DNA of 64,000 bases, from NCBI GenBank assembly GCA_002077045.2, contig KZ111149.1, positions 802,203 through 866,202 on the forward strand, written 5' to 3'. A program made the position numbers and the translations under genes. Positions within the stretch are counted from its first letter, which is position 1, and each line of letters starts with the position of its first letter. This stretch comes from Rachicladosporium sp. CCFEE 5018. Its lineage: Eukaryota > Ascomycota > Dothideomycetes > Cladosporiales > Cladosporiaceae. Below, piece after piece: positions 41,704 through 54,258 of this stretch. The notes below the pieces were generated by a model, which saw only the letters and a program-made list of their open reading frames with translations, ran no database searches and had not been told where the DNA came from.

Positions 41704-43333
41704 ATGGAGGCACCTACCAAGGGTACCTTCCGTCTGGCTGGGCGTGAATTCCCAGCCGTCACCTGGTACAAAGATCCCGGTCTCCGGAAGACCTACATCT
41801 GCTTGTGCTTCGTGGTGTTGACATCCGCGACCAACGGTTACGATGGCTCCATGGTCAACGGTCTCCAGTCACTCACCATCTGGCAAGACTGTGAGTCTCT
41901 CAATAGCCGAGACATTACGAGCGTGCTCTAACAAGGTTACAGACTTCGGCCACCCCCATGGTTCTGAACTCGGCTTACTCGCATGCATCATGTCCATCGG
42001 ATCTCTCGTCGCCATCCCCATTGTCCCGTACACCGCCGATATCCTCGGTCGCCGCACTGGTGTCTGCATTGGTTGCGTAATCATGCTTGTGGGTGTGGTA
42101 CTCCAAACGATCTCCATCAACATCAAGATGTTCATCGCCGCCCGGTTCTTCCTCGGTTTCGGTATCGCCATTGCACACGGCTCTTCGCCACTTTTGGTGA
42201 CTGAGCTTGCGCATCCTCAGCACCGCGCCACGTTCACCACTATCTACAACACCACCTGGTATATCGGTTCATTCGTCGCCGCATGGCTCACTTTCGGCAC
42301 CAACCACATCAACAACGACTGGTGCTGGCGTGTCCCGTCGCTGGTTCAGGCATTCCCCTCCCTGCTCCAGCTTGGGTTCGTCTGGTTCGTGCCCGAGTCG
42401 CCACGTTGGCTCATCGCCAAGGGCCGCATGGAGAAGGCTCACCAGGTCCTTGCCAAGGTTCACGCCAACGGTAACCTCGAGGATGAGGTTGTGCAGATTG
42501 AGCTCCAGGAGATCAAGGATACCATCAAACTCGAGCAAGAGTTCGAGTCCAACGGCTGGCTCGAGTTGGTCAAGACCAAGGGCAACCGCCACCGTCTCAT
42601 CATCCTGCTGTCCATGGGTCTCTTCTCGCAGTGGTCTGGCAACGGTATCGCATCCTACTATCTCAACAAGGTGTTCGACTCAGTAGGCATCACCAACTCC
42701 AACGTCCAGCTTGTTATCAACGGCTGCCTGCAAATCCTGAACATCATCGTCGCCACTGGCCAGTGCTTCGTCGTTGACCGCATTGGTCGCCGAACTCTGT
42801 TCCTGACATCGACCGCCGGCATGCTTGTCACCTACATCTCCTGGACCATCTGCACCTGGTCGTACGTCGAGCGTGGATCCAAGGCTGGCGGCCATGCCGT
42901 TATTGCAATGATCTTCATCTACTACGTCTGGTACAACATGGCTTGGTCTGGTCTCCTTGTCGGTTACTCCGCTGAGATCTTGCCCTACAGCCTTCGTGCT
43001 AAGGGCATGACCGCTATGTTCCTAATGGTAGACATCGCTCTCTTCTTTAACCAGTACGTCAACCCCATCGCCTTGGACCATATCGGATGGAAGTACTACA
43101 TCGTCTACGATGCCTTCCTTGCTTTCGAGCTGTTCATCGTGTACTGGTTCTACATCGAGACCCGCTACACTCCTCTCGAGGAGATTGCCAAGCATTTCGA
43201 CGGAGACAACGCCCTTGTCGGTGGTGCCGCCGCCAACCAAAAGTCCAAGGAGCTGGCGGCCGAGATGGGTGGTCTCGACACTGTCGATATGAGCGAGAAG
43301 CGCGGCGCTGCGATTGAGACCAAGGAGTACTAG
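41704..43333 (+). CDS. MFS sugar transporter, lactose-permease/hexose type (B copy)
   Basis: Counterpart of 25811-27440: exons 41704-41890 and 41943-43333, 525 residues. It differs from copy A by three residues only (KGTFRL for KGAFRL, DPGLRK for DPSLRK, ISINIK for ISVNIK). The intron is equally long (52 nt) but its inside is diverged, with donor GTGAGT here against GTAAGT in A. In this copy the intron could be read through from 41843 for a while, so ORF scans may start the protein wrongly inside exon 1; the ATG at 41704 is the right start. Confidence 0.93.
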
Positions 43334-43978
43334 ATCTTGTCCGTTCGCAGTGGCTCGTAGTCGGTTCGCTTACATCCTATTTTGCAATGCAACTTCGTTG
43401 CACTTAAATGTGTCTCACTTAAGTCAGTTGTCCTCACACACGATTACTATCACGTGACATGAAGTTTAGATTTGATGTTTGGCAGTTCCTACCCCATTTG
43501 CACTTTAGTTGGGCTATATTATTCAGGATTTGTACTTGCTTGTGTCAGCCGTGTGGACTGTCTGTTCAAAAACGTGATGAGCGCTTATCATGGGTACAGT
43601 ACGATCTACCTGCTATCTTCCACGTTCCGCGTTGTGTCATCGGGCGCTACAACTGTTCTTCCGCCATCTTCCGTGGCTAAGGTATTGATCCCCACAGGCT
43701 GTTCACGCACAACTCTATCTATGTCGCGGACGATCACACGAAGTGGCTATTGTATTATTTGGAATGGAGCACGGTTGATATCGTGAGACTACAAGCCGCT
43801 GATCAAGTCTCTGCACATTCTTCACGTTTCGTTATATTGCCCACATGGTAAGAGTTTTTGTAGCCGAGCACGACGTCAGGGCGTGGGTACTCGAGGGTCT
43901 GTCGAGCATGCTTCAGAATTACAGATTGGGTATTCTCATCGCGTGCTTCAGGGCAATGAGCGCCAATGTCAGGTGCAA
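43334..43978. other. Intergenic (B copy)
   Basis: 645 bases, partly alignable to copy A and shorter. No gene seen. Confidence 0.4.
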
Positions 43979-44369
43979 TCACTGACAGACTGCCTGACAT
44001 ATCACAGCAAGTGAACAAGCGCAGTCAGTTGTCCAAAGCGAACGACTTACATCGCACCGGCTGCTAGCGGTGATGACCATACAACGCCGCTGAAGTCGAC
44101 GAAAAAGTCTGGCAAGCACGCGCGCAGCCAGCGCCACGGTCACGTAATTGAACAATAGAGGTACGAAAGGTGCGTGCTGCCTGAAAATGCCTCCAGCTTA
44201 GTGGTGGGCGGCATCAACAATAAAGAGGAGCTGGCCACGACTCTCCCTGCAAAGCCGTCGATATAGGAAGCTCGCGGACGGATGTCACGATGTCGGCGGA
44301 TCGATCACTAGCAGCGTTCAGAGCATCGAATGCTATGAGTGGAGGGACCATGCCTATGGCTACACCCAT
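43979..44369 (-). pseudogene. Relic of the small membrane protein gene (B copy)
   Basis: Counterpart of 28498-28892. The frame starts MGVAIGMVPPLIAFDALNAA and reaches a stop at LYC (TGT TGA), because the donor that is TG|GTGATG in A reads TG|TTGATG here. The acceptor of the second intron is also lost (GCTGCAGGTG in A against GCTGTG here). With both splice sites gone, no product longer than about 60 residues is possible. This holds only if the A model is a real gene. Confidence 0.3.
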
Positions 44370-44945
44370 TGCCCGGGCAGCTTCCCTGAAGCTGACAATC
44401 CTGGCTAAGCGAAGGTAGCGACTTCCCGACCATGCAGCCACTCAGCAAAGCTCTGATCGGTAGCTGCTCTCAAGACTTCTCATCTTTTCAGTACGCCTGA
44501 GGATGCTGACAAGGTCTTGCGAGTGTGCCGGGCCACGAACCGAAAATTAGCTTCTACTCTACCAACAAGGCCGCTAAGTGACCTGCTGCGCCAAACGCGA
44601 TGAGTGCGCAATCCTGAAGGCAGGTCCTCAGTCTCAGCGCCAAATAGCGTTGAGACGGCTTATTCGCAGCGAGTCGAGTTCACTTGACTCTTGCACGCTC
44701 GTCACTTGTGACAATTGTCACATGATAACATGTGCAACGGCTGCTTTTGGTGAGAGCCGTGACACTTCGTTTGACGCACTGCTCTCCATCTCTTACTACC
44801 ACTCAATCCTGTGACACTAGTGGACTACTCTTCTCCTCGATACCCATATATCCTTCGAGCTTTCGGTCACCCATCGTCTACCACATACAGACTGACAGGA
44901 CTCCTCGACGAGCACTCAGTACTCACACGAGACCTCAAACTCGCA
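44370..44945. other. Intergenic / upstream region (B copy)
   Basis: 576 bases upstream of the intact unknown gene; no other gene seen. Confidence 0.4.
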
Positions 44946-45869
44946 ATGGATCGCTTCAATCAGCTCGCAACTCTGCGCGACAGCCGCCTTCGCGGCATCG
45001 ACAGAATGAGAGCCGCTATCGGAGCTTTTGGCCCTCTTCATAGGCCTCTCTACAATCCCTTCCTCAAGCCACATAACAAGAGCGGCAAAGAGAGGTGGTC
45101 CGACGAGGAATGGGCCAGTGCGACTACAATTGCCCAGCGCATCGAAGCAGACAACCGTGCACAAGGCGAAAGTCCCTTGTCGCGCTTCGCCGACACCCAC
45201 CTGGTGTACAGAACGCAGTGTGGGATCAACCCCGCCAAAGGTCTCGATCGTATCGCAGACGGTTACAGCTTCATGGTCGGGTATCTGGACGATAAGGAAA
45301 TCGCAGGCTTCATCCACGCCCATCCCACCGTCAATCAACCCAATTACAATCAATGTCGCGAACACTTTGGCAGATATTCAGGTGTTATCAAGCACCAAAC
45401 CTTACAATACCTCAAGCTGGTATGAGTGATAACTCCAGATAGTCTCTTATAGCCTCATGCTATTTTTGCGCAGGCTGTAAAGCTACTCATCAAGCATTCC
45501 GGTGGCAAGGAGGCGTGGAGCAATGCATCAGATGATGACATCCGGGTCCTACTGCTCGCTCTCTTCGACGAGTTCCCTCTCACAATCTCGAAGAAGACCT
45601 TTTGCCACGCGAACAAGAGCGTGGACTTTGAGGGGATCTGGGCTGGTCCAACGGGCCTACGGACCAAATATCAGAGGCTGCGCCGTACGAAATTCGTCCA
45701 TCTTGCGAAGTCGACCTACCTATATTGCTTCCGCACCCACGATCGCAAGAAGCTGGACAAGGTATACAATCGGCACATGAAGTCCAATGGCATCAGGTCG
45801 CTTCAGATCGGACCCATCGAGGAGATGCCGTCCCGGCCCACGCCAGCATCGACGCAGGCCGCGGTGTGA
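44946..45869 (+). CDS. Protein of unknown function, intact copy
   Basis: Two exons, 44946-45419 and 45474-45869, with a 54-nt intron (donor GTATGA, acceptor CAG), give 289 residues. The ATG at 44946 is the only one in frame near the 5' end. I recognise no domain. The protein is basic and soluble, without a signal or TM. Features are MDRFNQLATLRDSRLRGIDR at the start, WSDEEWASATTIAQRIEADN in the middle, and a Lys/Arg-rich second exon (KKTFCHANKSVDFEGIWAGP, then HDRKKLDKVYNRHMKSNGIR). The A copy (29469-30391) is destroyed by three stops and a frameshift, so the gene is dispensable or being lost; whether this copy is still under selection is open. Confidence 0.6.
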
Positions 45870-46266
45870 GAAGACTCGCCCAGCAGATGGACGATCGCAT
45901 CTTTATTTCACTGACTACGACGGGTTCGAGCTTGCAAGGGAAGTGCGTGCCGGCATTGATAACGAAGGGAAAGTGCATGATCGAGACTGAGAGACGCTGG
46001 GTCGGCTCTGCGCCAAGAAATGTGTGTTCAGTCCGGTCAGATGGCATAACGCGTGCATTTCGCAATCAGCACACGTATGAGCGGCGGTGAGCTTTGGTGG
46101 TTTATCCGTACATGTCCCACCATTGTAGCTATGCGGTGAATTCAACCCAAGTACGGCACACCCCTTCCAGACTTTCACTTGCAGCATATGGAGCAACATA
46201 GCGACCTGACAGCGACGACCCCAGCAAACTCCCCATCTCTCGCACCTCCGGCTGTCCCTCAATCGC
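45870..46266. other. Intergenic, convergent 3' ends (B copy)
   Basis: 397 bases, the same length as in copy A. No gene seen. Confidence 0.4.
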
Positions 46267-47043
46267 TCAAACCTCCTTCAACATACAACTCTCCTCATCA
46301 AGCTGATCGCCGTACAGCTCCCTCCTCTTCCCACACATGAACTCGTCACCACCCACATCAACCATCCACGCCTCCATGTTGAGAATCGCATCCGTGTAAG
46401 TCTCAGTCTCCTGTTTGAACTTACCGATCTCTTTACGCTTCACCTCCAACACCGTCGGATCAGCATCCCCATAACCCGACAGTTCCTTCCTCAAACCCCC
46501 AAGCCCACTCATCAACTTCCCCTTCCTCTCAGTCAGCGCCTCACGGCTCTCGCCACCCTCATCCTCCTCCTCAGCATCAGCCTGCTGCTGCTCCTGCGCA
46601 GCCAAGACCTTCGCCTGCAGATCCGCCAAAACGGCCTCTGCTCTCGCGTGCGTAGCCTGAGCTTCAGCAAGATTCTTCTCGACTTGCTGTTTCTCCTCGG
46701 AAGGAAAACTCCAGTACCAGTTCCCGGAGCCGATTTTCTCGACGCGGATTTTGGAGTCGTCGGAGAGGGCTTGGATGTAGTCTGACGGCATGTGTCAGTG
46801 GCTTGGGATGAGTGGAAGGAGGGAGGGTAGGTAGAGGGACGGACCTTTGACTTGCATGCCATTAATGGAGGCGACTGAGGGGAGGTGCTTCTCAAGGTCT
46901 TTGATATTGTGTGCGACTCTCGAAGCTTGAATGTAAGTAAGGATGGAGGCTAGTTTGACGGGGTTGCAATTTGTTTTGGGCGCCTGCAAATGGCGGTTAG
47001 CTGGTTATGGTGGAGAAGGGTAGGTTCGGCGGTGACCTGCCAT
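46267..47043 (-). CDS. MND1: Meiotic nuclear division protein MND1 (B copy, GC donor)
   Basis: Counterpart of 30789-31565 with exons 47041-47043, 46845-46983 and 46267-46781, 218 residues. All diagnostic blocks are kept. The first intron now starts GC (ATG|GCAGGT) where copy A has GT (ATG|GTAGGT). GC-AG introns exist in fungi but splice less well. Using the GT four bases further on (ATGGCAG|GTCACC) would shift the frame and end early. No in-frame ATG lies at the start of exon 2. This copy may therefore be expressed poorly or be losing function. Coding differences from A are mostly in the coiled coil. Confidence 0.8.
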
Positions 47044-47555
47044 GTTGGTGGAAGTGAAGGGAGAGCTGTCTTGAAGATGGCAGTAGACCTAAGGCGAACG
47101 GGCGATGAATGAGCTGTGAGCGTAAGAAGATAGTGTCGTGGTATTGGTGGCAATGAAGTGAGGTCAAGGTAGAGCTGGAGGCAGCAGTACCAACACTCAT
47201 CGGTCCTTCCTCCACGCCACGCGCTGCGCTGTGCTGCCTGCCCTCCTCTACTGGGTGAACCCGAATTAGACAAGGAAAGTGACGAATCCCGTGCCAGTCC
47301 GCAAGGGCAAGATAGATTATGTTTACCTACTTTCTTATCCACAAAGTCAGCGTCCCCGTACGCCAAAACGCCCGCTGTCAACACACCACCAAGGTCCCGC
47401 TCAAATCCCTCTTTTATTTTCCTACTCCTGCCCTATGCCTACTTCGTTTTGTGCGCGCCCTCGGCGACATGTACAATAGCATCACCATTCCTACCAACCG
47501 TGCAGTCCATCTGAGCCGATGATTGCGTCAACCACTTCGCCTCACGGTTCAACAC
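47044..47555. other. Intergenic: MND1 upstream and conserved 3' flank (B copy)
   Basis: 512 bases. The half near the large gene (47313-47555) is nearly identical to copy A and probably holds the 3' UTR. Confidence 0.45.
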
Positions 47556-50500
47556 TCAATCAAGTCCCCTGTACATCTCCCCCAACCCCCCGTCCTCCCT
47601 CTTCTTCCTCCCCCACCGAAACTTGCTCTCGTTCCTCTTCTTCGCCATCTCGGCCCAGCCCTCTTCCTCATCCTCATCAGCAGCTTTCTCTACAGCTTTC
47701 CCGTGACTCCCCTTCGCCTTCTCGATCACCCTAATGGTGCTCTTCGCCTCAGCAGCAGGAGCAACAGGCTGCTGGTTCTGCAACGCGTTCAAAGTCATAC
47801 TGCTAGTCATACTTTGCGAGCGGCCGTTCGCCGTAGAGCTGCCTTCACCGGTCTGCACGGGCCGGTAGCGAGAAGGCATGCCGATGTTGCTGCGTTCTGA
47901 CGGGGCGATGGAGGGCGTGTAGCCGGGGGTACCGCCGTACATGTTCAGCCCGTGAGCAGAAGGGGCATAGGTTGATTGCAGAGGCTGAAAGCTGTTGGGT
48001 CGTTGGGGCTGCTGGACATTGCCCCAGCCTGGAGGCGGGTTGAGCATGGTCATTGAGCGGCCTTGCTCCGGCCGTTGGACGAAGGAAGGTGCATGGCTCG
48101 CCATGGAGACAGGTCGACTTGCCATGCTACCAGGTACACCGAGGAAGCTGCCAGGAGGCGCTTGAGGAGGAGCTTGGCCCATCTGCGTCTGCTGCATTGC
48201 CATCATCTGTTGCATGAACTGCATCTGCATGGCCATGAACTGCTGCATTTGCTGGCCTTGATCGGCTTGAGGACCCATCATAGGCATACCAGGCATGGGA
48301 GGCATACCTCCAGGAAACATGGACGGCGGCGCCAGGTTACCCATCGACATCGTCCTCGGCGGCATGTTGTTCGGAAGCGGCATGTTGTACCCGCCATTCG
48401 CATTCGGGCTTCCTCTTCGTGCAGCCTTGGCACTCTCCTCGCTTGCGATAACGCCCACCAAGCCTCCGGGATGTCCGCCTGGCATGGGCATGGGATTGCC
48501 CATGGGTGTGAGATGCGGCAAACCGCCGCCGTATGCCGACGCGCTACTACTGAATGCCAAGGATTCGCGATTGGGAGGATTCACTATTCCAGCACCAAAG
48601 TATGGATCCGCGGGTAATCTCCTTGCGAATGGTGGCAGGTTGCCCTGTCCAGCACCGCCGTTCACGACCGAGCCAGACCCTTCGCCAAGACGCGTCGGTG
48701 GGCGAGCGCCACCTGGGAAGCCATGCGCTTGTAACATACCTAGTGGCACGTCCTCATCGTCGTCGTTGCTCTCCTTGCCTCTGACTGCTTCGGGCGGTGG
48801 TGTACCGCCAATTCCTCCAAGGTGCAGTCCTGACATTGAAGATGCGTTCCGGTCGACACCTGGTCTTGTACCAGGCAAGTCTGTCGGGCCACCTCCAGTC
48901 GACCTTTTCATTTGCTGACGATAGATAGCCATGTTCGCCTCCTGCTTGCGACGCTGCGTAGTCACCTTCTTGGCTCTTTCGGCGTCATCCTCGTCGTCGT
49001 ACTCATCGCCGGAATGCGTTTCATCCTCGCTATGATCACCACTCGAATCACCACGACGCTGCAATAGATCGAACTGCGCCTTCGTCATCTTCTTGGGCGT
49101 GCCATTCGCGGTGAACTGGCGAGCATTCGAAACTGGACGGACCGCACGACTGGGAGGTCCAGATGGCGACACATCGAACAGAGACTCGTCCTGAGTGCTT
49201 TGCGGTTGGAGTCGCGCGGCTCGAGGCGTCGTGTTCCTGGACTCCGCACCCCATAGAGAGCCTCCTTCCGAGTCGCCAGGGCTGGTTGCACCGTTCCGCA
49301 TCGCGCCAGCGCTCGCTTGCGCCTGTGTTCTGCTGCCCGACGGTCCTGCGCGGTTGTCGTCTCTCCATGCATCCTGGACTTCTCTTGCAGACTCTTGCGG
49401 GTCTGCCAAACCTAGTGGCTTCCGTGCCGGGAACCCATTCTCTCGCGCTGGAGCCCGGCTGTCATTGCTGTACTCCCTCTCTTTGCCGGTCTGCGCCGTG
49501 AAACCATCTCGGCTTTCCTGCGACAGGCGCTCAAAGCCAGGCGACCCGTTTCGATCCGGCACTCGTGCGTAACCTTGCTTCGCGCCTCCGAGGAACGCAG
49601 GCGCGATGCTGCTTGATGGCGGGAATGTCGGCGCACTCTCACCGAGAGGAGAGCTGACGGCGGAGCTAGAGAATAGTCCATCGTTCGAGTTCCGCCCATC
49701 GAAAGAATAAGGTGACTCGGCCCTCTCTCGACTGCCCGGCTGGCCCTGGACAGGCGAAGGCGTTAATCCTGTTCGCGAATACGATTTGGGAGGGAACATG
49801 GGTTCGGACTCCTGTCGCTGCTCATCAGTACCATCACTCACACCGGGACCATTAGCGAAACGTACTGTACGATGGAAGCCATTGACAGGTGGTGCCGGCA
49901 GTGCCTTGTGCTGACTGTCATCGGCTTTGATCGAACTAAACATATTAGTATCGAAGTCGCTGCCGAAGTCTGTCGCGCCAAGATCTGGCTTTGCATCTAA
50001 TCGGGGTGGCACAGCAGTGCTGGCATAGCTGCTTGTTGTCATTGCTCGCTCGCGTGGCGGGCTGTGCGACTTCATTGGGCTCTGTGGTGTGCCATTGAGT
50101 GGACTGCTCGGCCCAGCTGGGGTGTAGACTGCAGGCTGTTGCAGTTGCTGCTGGTTCTGCTTGCTCTTCAAGCCAAAGGAGAATGCTCTACTCGCTCGAG
50201 AGCTGAAAGATGGCGGCGCAGGCAAGGAATGGTCCGCCGGCGACGAAGGTGTGTAATGCATGGGCACTGTTGCCCGCTTCTTTGGGAAAAGCTCGTCGTC
50301 GTCGCGCTCCCTTTCGCGTTCCCGATGCTCTCGATCTTGATCTAACGAAGACGGCAGTGTCGAGGTACTACTATACCGCGCCGATGCTGAAGACGAGTCG
50401 ACAAAGTACCCGCTCGAACCTGAATTAGTTGTGCCGCCACTGCCCCTGCAGGTATGTCAGCCTTGTGCACCCAGCCTGTCGAGCACCCAGTACGACTCAC

Positions 50501-50760
50501 CTGTTCGTCCCAGCGCCCAGGTCCTCGGCACTCTTCCCACGAAGATTATGTATAGGCGAGTTGAAAGGTCGCACTTGACTTAGTCGAGCCTGCGACTGTG
50601 CTCGTCGGTCGGTGCCATCAAATGTGATCCGCTTGTCGGGCCGCTCCAGCACCTTGAACGAGGACTGCACAGGCTCCTCAACAGTCTCCGCTGTGCTCTC
50701 CAACACGTTCCCCGAGGACCGGCGGCGAACGAAAGGATTCTTGGTGAACGCCTTTTTCAT
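47556..50760 (-). CDS. Large low-complexity conserved fungal protein, complete (B copy)
   Basis: Only complete copy in the window. Minus-strand exons 50501-50760 and 47556-50445 (55-nt intron, GTGAGT...CTGAC...CAG) give 1049 residues. I do not recognise a named family. The N-terminus is basic (MKKAFTKNPFVRRRSSGNVL). Then comes a long Ser/Pro-rich disordered part, an acidic patch before KKVTTQRRKQEANMAIYRQQM (about residues 590-615), DDDEDVPLGMLQAHGFPGG, a Met/Gln/Pro-rich segment (FMAMQMQFMQQMMAMQQTQM) and a charged C-terminus (GWAEMAKKRNESKFRWGRKK). The VPLGMLQAHGFP block and the C-terminus look most conserved. The many phosphorylatable and Gln-rich regions suggest a signalling scaffold or condensate-type protein; this is inference only. 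Confidence 0.75.
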
Positions 50761-52369
50761 GAAGCCGGTGTTGATGTTGGTGTATGCGTGTAAGAAATGC
50801 CGCCTGTCGTCAGGGTCGTCGAGGCTGCCGCGTTATTGCGACATGAGTAGAATTGAATGTGCGGTGCAATTATGTACAATTGGTGATTACGGGCGCGTCT
50901 CCTCCGAGTGGCCGGAGGTGTTTTCGCGGTGGAGAAGGGGGCTGTTGGGCGAAGCGGGACGTGTAGCGGAGGTCTTAAGCTATCGATACAGGTCGCAACC
51001 TCAGGCCGGTAAGAGGCCAGGTACAACAACAATGTCTAACACAAACGAGTGGGTGTAAGACTCGTCGACGACAGCACAATGCCTTCAGCAAGAGAGGTGT
51101 TGAGTTCGAGGTGGAGTAAGCGTTCCTGCCTCAAGGGCCAAACCGTCCATTCGGGAGCTAGCCTGTGCGCTCGGGCTTCGTCCGCAGAAAGTCTCTCTTT
51201 GGATGCAAGATGGCGCCACAAACACATGTGCAGCTTGCATGTACCTCTCGGCGCTTGTAACGGGTGTTGTTGTGCTGGTGGTGGGAGGCTCAGCAACGCA
51301 GCGAGTTGAATGCACAGCCACGGAGAGCAGTGACTATGAACAGTCACACTTGGTAAGCAACAACAGAGGAGATTGCTTGATGCTTAACGGCCGGTGCGCG
51401 CGACGTTACGAGAAGCACGCACACAGAAGGCACAATAGGGCAGGGATGTCTCAAGGACCGACATGGGCACCGGCCTGAACACCGCCACCTGAGCGGACAT
51501 GCATGAACACAGCCTGGGTCCCTCGTCTCTCAAGCGAATACACTGCCTCTCCTTCACATAGCAGCAGCTGCCATCATTCCTTAAGATGCACTGTATTCAA
51601 TCCCTCCCAGATCATCTCTTAACAACAACACCATCCAATGCAAGCCAAGCACTCTCCATCGGTCCTCGCATCAACCGAAGCCGATCTCCCCAGCCTACGC
51701 GAAAAGCCACTTTCACGAATCCAGCAACTTTCCGCTCCGTGCATCCAAGAAATTCATCAAATCGCATCCTTCCATCGCAGGGATCTTCCCCAGCATTTCT
51801 CAATTTTTCAATTTCAGGTCTGTGTTGCATCACCGCTGCCGGCCATGCACCAGCCGCGGTGCACCGCGTCAACACGTGCTGTCTATGCTGCTGTGTAGCT
51901 GTGATGACTGTAATTCTCGGGTCGTGGGGAGCCTTGGGAGGCGTAGGTGGGACGGTCCTGACGGAGGTACGAGGGTACTTGTGCCTCCGCGTTTCCATTG
52001 ACTTCAGGGCCGCGCCTGCCAATGCGGGCGTTGATGAGGGAGTGAGACGGGGGACGTGGAGAATTCTCCGATGTCCTTGATGAATTGAATGAGCTTGGTG
52101 ATGATCTACTTGCCACCGTAAATTCGCCATTTCCACGCGCGGGTGCGCACTTCGCCCCGCCTCCACCTTGCATGTCGACTTTGCATGTCGACTTACAGCT
52201 ACGCGTGGCGCTGTGTAGCGCTGCGTCTCAGTATCATTTCTATGCAAGTGCTCTGAGAGCAATTCACATTGCTTGGCATTTACTCTTTCGACTCGCCTCA
52301 TACCTTACTTGTATTATCTGTGCATAACCTGTGCATGACCTTGCATCTTCACTGCACAGTACCGCAGCA
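50761..52369. other. Long intergenic region (B copy)
   Basis: 1.6 kb, alignable to 59341-60916. A minus-strand frame around 51883-52173 (SHSLINARIGRRGPEVNGNA, ending HHSYTAA) is open here. The same frame is interrupted in copy C by a CAG to TAG change and one-base indels, so I do not call a gene. No other candidate seen. Confidence 0.4.
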
Positions 52370-53393
52370 ATGTCATCCGCTTTGAAACCCTCCGCCCTAC
52401 ATGGCTTCGCGAAGTCCTCAGCCTATGATCAGCACCGTCCCAGTTACCCAGTCAAGTCCGTTCAGGAACTGCTGAAGCAATGTCGTGTGGCTGGTGTGCA
52501 AGGGGCGAAAGTGCTAGATCTCGCCGCTGGGACGGGCAAGTTCACTGAACTGCTGGCGGCTAGAGGAGAAGGGTATGAAATTGTAGCTGTGGAGCCGCAT
52601 CAGGGTATGACCGAAGTGTTGGAAGCGAAGGGATTGAAGGGTGTGAAAGTCGAGGATGGAGATGCTGAGAGCCTACCATTCGAAGACGAAAGTATAGATG
52701 CTATTATAGCTGCCCAGGTAGGTGACTCTCAATTCTACAGCCAGACGCTTCCCTCTACGCACCACATCAATAGCTAAGTATCTCTTCCATCTCGTCAGGC
52801 CTTCCACTGGTTCGCCACCCACTCAACCCTCAAATCTCTCCACCGCGTTCTCCGGCCCCATGGCGCCCTGGGCTTAATCTGGAACATAGAGCACTACAAC
52901 GAAGCGCGCTCTCACGTCGCCGCCACATCCTGGGAAGCTAAGCTGCACAACCTCATCTGGTCGTTCGAGGACAACGAGCCTCGGTTTCGGCACGAGAAGT
53001 GGCGAACTGTGTTTGACGAGCAGATCAAGACCACGCCGTTGAGTCTGCTGGTTGCTGCTGATCCGCTGTTTGCGCTGCCGTTGGGGGAGGAAAGGGAGGA
53101 GTGGGTTGTTCGATTAACGAAGGAGAAGGTGTGGGAGAGATTTGCTACTTTGAGCCAGATTGCTGGGTTGGAGGGGAAGGAGCTGGAGGTGAGTTGTCCA
53201 AGGGCTTTCTTCGAGATGCATGGGACTGATATGAGACTGGCAGAAAACGAGAAAGGTGTTCGACGATGCGATCAATGCGCCGGATGTGGAAGTCAATGAG
53301 AAGGGTGAGGTGGCTGTTCATGGAACGACGTATGTCGTTTGGACTACTAAAGTGCCTGCTGATGGACGACCTGATCTCACTGGCGTTGAATGA
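52370..53393 (+). CDS. Class I SAM-dependent methyltransferase (B copy)
   Basis: Three exons, 52370-52717, 52799-53188 and 53244-53393, give 295 residues. Motif I is VLDLAAGTGKFTELLAA (about residues 45-61), followed by VAVEPHQGMTEVL (acidic motif II position) and VEDGDAESLPFEDESIDAII (motif III and the AESLPF signature of Methyltransf_11). The second exon begins AFHWFATHSTLKSLHRVLRP, as in the yeast Crg1/Tmt1-like group. The protein lacks a signal or TM and is probably cytosolic. The substrate is unknown; small molecules are likely by family. It is tail-to-tail with LSM6. Confidence 0.88.
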
Positions 53394-53588
53394 CCAGGAG
53401 CGTGATCGGTTGGCCCATTGCCTGATCTTGCAGCCCTATCGCAGCCACGCTGCTGGAGAGTTGGGTTCTGAGCGGCCACGTCGTATGCACATAGTACATG
53501 CATCCTATTCAAAGGAGTCCATGCTTTGAGAGCGGATGTCCACCCAATGCCCCGTTGGTCTTCGTGTCTCGCATCCAGAATCGACATC

Positions 53589-53965
53589 TCATGTATCTGC
53601 CGAGATGTACATCACTAGGCATCGTCAGTAGGATAATACATCAATATGCGATCACTTCGACAGCAACATACCGTTGTTGCCTCTCACGAACGCATCCCCA
53701 TAATTTCTTCGTAGCTTTCCGTCGACGAACTCTTTCGTCTGCTCGAGTGCAATGTTCATGTAGCCATCCACTGATTGCAATTCGCCTAATAGCCCGTCAG
53801 CTCCTGACATCTTTCGCGGTCACATTGATCTTCGGACAGTGTACCCTTGTAGACGACGCCCGAATTCAATTTCACAGTAACGGGCGCTCCGATGATCTCG
53901 CTGAGAAAGCCGGAAGGATCTCGAGAATCGTTCGCACCATTCGGAGCCTGAGCTGGGGCACTCAT
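53589..53965 (-). CDS. LSM6: U6 snRNA-associated Sm-like protein LSm6 (B copy)
   Basis: Subunit of the Lsm2-8 (U6 snRNP) and Lsm1-7 (mRNA decay) rings. Three minus-strand exons: 53845-53965, 53672-53785 and 53589-53614, 86 residues. The Sm1 motif is GFLSEIIGAPVTVKLNSGVV; Sm2 follows as LEQTKEFVDGKLRRNYGDAF and RGNNVMYISADT. The third exon codes only nine codons and is missed by ORF scans, yet it restores the RGNNVxYIS ending of the family. Intron 1 is 59 nt with an odd donor (GTACAC) and contains a stop; intron 2 is 57 nt. Removing intron 1 gives VVYKGELQSVDGYMN, the exact spacing seen in human and yeast LSm6. Confidence 0.93.
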
Positions 53966-54258
53966 TGTGGGATACTGACAGGTTCGAAAGTATGCTGTTG
54001 CAAAGGCACAAGCTCTGTTTGAGAGCACTTAGAGGTAACGTGACTGCGCGTTGACGCACGGACCCTCGCATTGTCTTGGCGTTACAACTGGGGGAGGGGT
54101 GGGTCAACACATGCTAAACTTGAAGTGAGACGTGCCGACCGTGGTGGCAAGCTACCGACGAGTCGTGGCGTCGCTACGCATCATAAGATAACCTAGCGAC
54201 CGCGCGGACGTATCTCAGCAAGCAGGACACCGCGATCAATATCCACATAGCTCATGAG
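53966..54258. promoter_or_regulatory. Divergent promoter, LSM6 / Rad60-like (B copy)
   Basis: 293 bases between divergent start codons, with a conserved C-rich/G-rich stretch (GGGGGAGGGGTGGG) near 54090. No ORF. Confidence 0.35.

Noticed and set aside
15311..49283. True tandem segmental duplication of about 18 kb
   Set aside because: The duplicate ends do not match duplication junctions: both junctions are 100-N gaps, and A and C fit together across 692 missing bases of one gene.
51612..52301. 229-codon minus-strand frame upstream of the methyltransferase
   Set aside because: In copy C the same region has one-base indels and a stop, and the residues in the three frames show no sign of selection.
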